NCBI GenBank assembly: GCA_035726825.1
Contig: JALNTX010000006.1
Span: 186,001-250,000, forward strand
Source: Pseudocitrobacter sp913778145
GTDB taxonomy: Bacteria > Pseudomonadota > Gammaproteobacteria > Enterobacterales > Enterobacteriaceae
Reading direction: 5' to 3'
DNA: 64,000 nucleotides
Of the stretch, positions 63,134 to 64,000 are shown in pieces. Made by a program: the position numbers and the translations under genes. How positions within the stretch are numbered: the first letter of the stretch is position 1; each line of letters starts with the position of its first letter. The notes beneath the pieces were generated by a model, which was not told the origin of the DNA, made no database searches, and worked only from the letters and a program-made list of their open reading frames with translations.

Positions 63134-64000
63134 TTAAACCGGCTTCACGCCAGCGCCCAGCAAGGCGTTCTCAAATTTATCGAGGAAAATTTCCAGCTCA
63201 GCATTGGTGATCAGCAGAGACGGCAGCAGACGCAGTACGCAACCGTTACGGCCGCCACGCTCCAGAATCAAACCGGACTCGAAGCATTTTTTCTGCAACA
63301 GTGCAGAAAGCTCGCCATCCGCCGGGTAGCAACCCATGTGATCCTGCGCTTCGTTCGGTTTGACGATTTCAATACCGATCATCAGACCCAGACCACGAAC
63401 GTGACCGATTACCGGATAACGTTTTTGCAGCTCAGCCAGTTTGCCTTTAAGCCACTCGCCCTGGGCGGCAACTTTGTCGGCAATCTTGTCGTCTTTAAGG
63501 ATTTTCAGCGTCGTCAGACCCGTGGCCATTGCCAACTGGTTACCACGGAAAGTACCCGTGTGGTGACCCGGCGCCCAGGCGTCGAACTGTTTCTTAATAC
63601 CCAGCACCGCCAGCGGCAGACCGCCACCGACAGCTTTAGACATCACGATGATGTCCGGCTCAATACCTGCATGTTCGAAAGCGAACAGTTTACCGGTACG
63701 TGCAAAACCAGCCTGCACTTCATCGATAATCAGCAGAATGCCGTGTTCCTGGGTGACTTTACGAATGCGTTGCAGCCACTCGACCGGAGCCGGGTTAACA
63801 CCGCCCTCGCCCTGTACCGCTTCGAGGATCACGGCTGCCGGTTTACGCACGCCGCTTTCCACGTCGTTGATCAGGTTTTCGAAGTAATACGTTAATGCTT
63901 TAACACCCGCGTCACCGCCAATGCCCAGCGGGCAGCGGTACTGATGCGGATACGGCATGAACTGCACTTCCGCCATCATATTGGATACGGCTTCTTTCGG
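63134..64000 (-). CDS. dat: Diaminobutyrate--2-oxoglutarate aminotransferase (5' part beyond the window)
   Basis: The 288 C-terminal residues of a class III aminotransferase of usual length about 455; the frame stays open to the last base, so the start lies to the right of the window. It shows AVQGEGGVNPAP, IDEVQAGFARTG (PLP-binding aspartate) and the PLP lysine in VMSKAVGGGLPLAV. The enzyme forms L-2,4-diaminobutyrate from aspartate semialdehyde, the substrate of the adjacent Ddc. Confidence 0.94.
   Translation of the reverse strand, partial: PKEAVSNMMAEVQFMPYPHQYRCPLGIGGDAGVKALTYYFENLINDVESGVRKPAAVILEAVQGEGGVNPAPVEWLQRIRKVTQEHGILLIIDEVQAGFARTGKLFAFEHAGIEPDIIVMSKAVGGGLPLAVLGIKKQFDAWAPGHHTGTFRGNQLAMATGLTTLKILKDDKIADKVAAQGEWLKGKLAELQKRYPVIGHVRGLGLMIGIEIVKPNEAQDHMGCYPADGELSALLQKKCFESGLILERGGRNGCVLRLLPSLLITNAELEIFLDKFENALLGAGVKPV

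Noticed and set aside
1..64000. tRNA or rRNA genes
   Set aside because: No cloverleaf-type sequence or rRNA segment was recognised on either strand by reading; a tRNA scan would settle it.

Overview
The window reads as a stretch of enterobacterial chromosome. Gene content, roughly 50-55% GC with a poorer central part, and near-identical E. coli-type cho, ycgZ-ymgA-ariR/bluF-bluR, paoABCD, yqaE and hipBA genes point to the Enterobacter / Enterobacter cloacae complex neighbourhood; I cannot fix the species. The replication terminus lies inside it. A 28-bp dif site (26315-26342) with one mismatch to E. coli dif, as I recall that sequence, sits 88 bp past hipA, as in E. coli. The KOPS-like octamers I noticed by eye change strand across it.

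Layout, left of dif. 1-7948: the 3' part of a giant Ig-repeat adhesin with its type I secretion ATPase and HlyD-type adaptor. 7945-8838: SOS endonuclease Cho with a LexA box. 8903-12975: a blue-light module (BluF photoreceptor, BluR repressor, YcgZ/YmgA/AriR connectors) whose last operon gene is an RcsA-like LuxR protein in the place where E. coli has ymgC. 12956-18270: the periplasmic aldehyde oxidase operon paoABCD plus its own mocA-type cofactor gene. 18688-24108: a 1806-residue autotransporter. 24312-26227: yqaE, four hip operators and hipBA.

Right of dif. 26546-36900 is AT-richer and decayed or mobile. It holds a broken HAD phosphatase gene, an adhesin island resembling the Salmonella SPI-3 misL-fidL-marT set (autotransporter with a 15-bp tandem repeat, EAL protein, ToxR/CadC-type regulator, FidL-like protein, LuxR-like protein), a plasmid-type ResD recombinase with a candidate resolution site, a GNAT/DUF1778 toxin-antitoxin pair and a manA fragment.

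36997-51845 is a dense redox island: five aldo-keto reductases, two flavodoxin-fold oxidoreductases, a dihydroxybenzoate-decarboxylase-like amidohydrolase, a DJ-1 protein, DUF1330, DUF3237, tandem ABM monooxygenase, carboxymuconolactone decarboxylase and SMP-30 lactonase proteins, with two LysR regulators. Five of its products carry export signals. Two of its genes are interrupted by a single amber codon at what look like former glutamine codons. I regard this as the best candidate for an undescribed pathway, probably for reactive carbonyl, quinone or phenolic compounds.

52025-64000 returns to ordinary content: an MBL-fold protein, a membrane stress-type protein, the treZ-treY-glgX trehalose operon, a YghA-like reductase, and ddc-dat for 1,3-diaminopropane synthesis (dat is cut by the window end). 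All functions are inferred by reading the translations; no database search was run.
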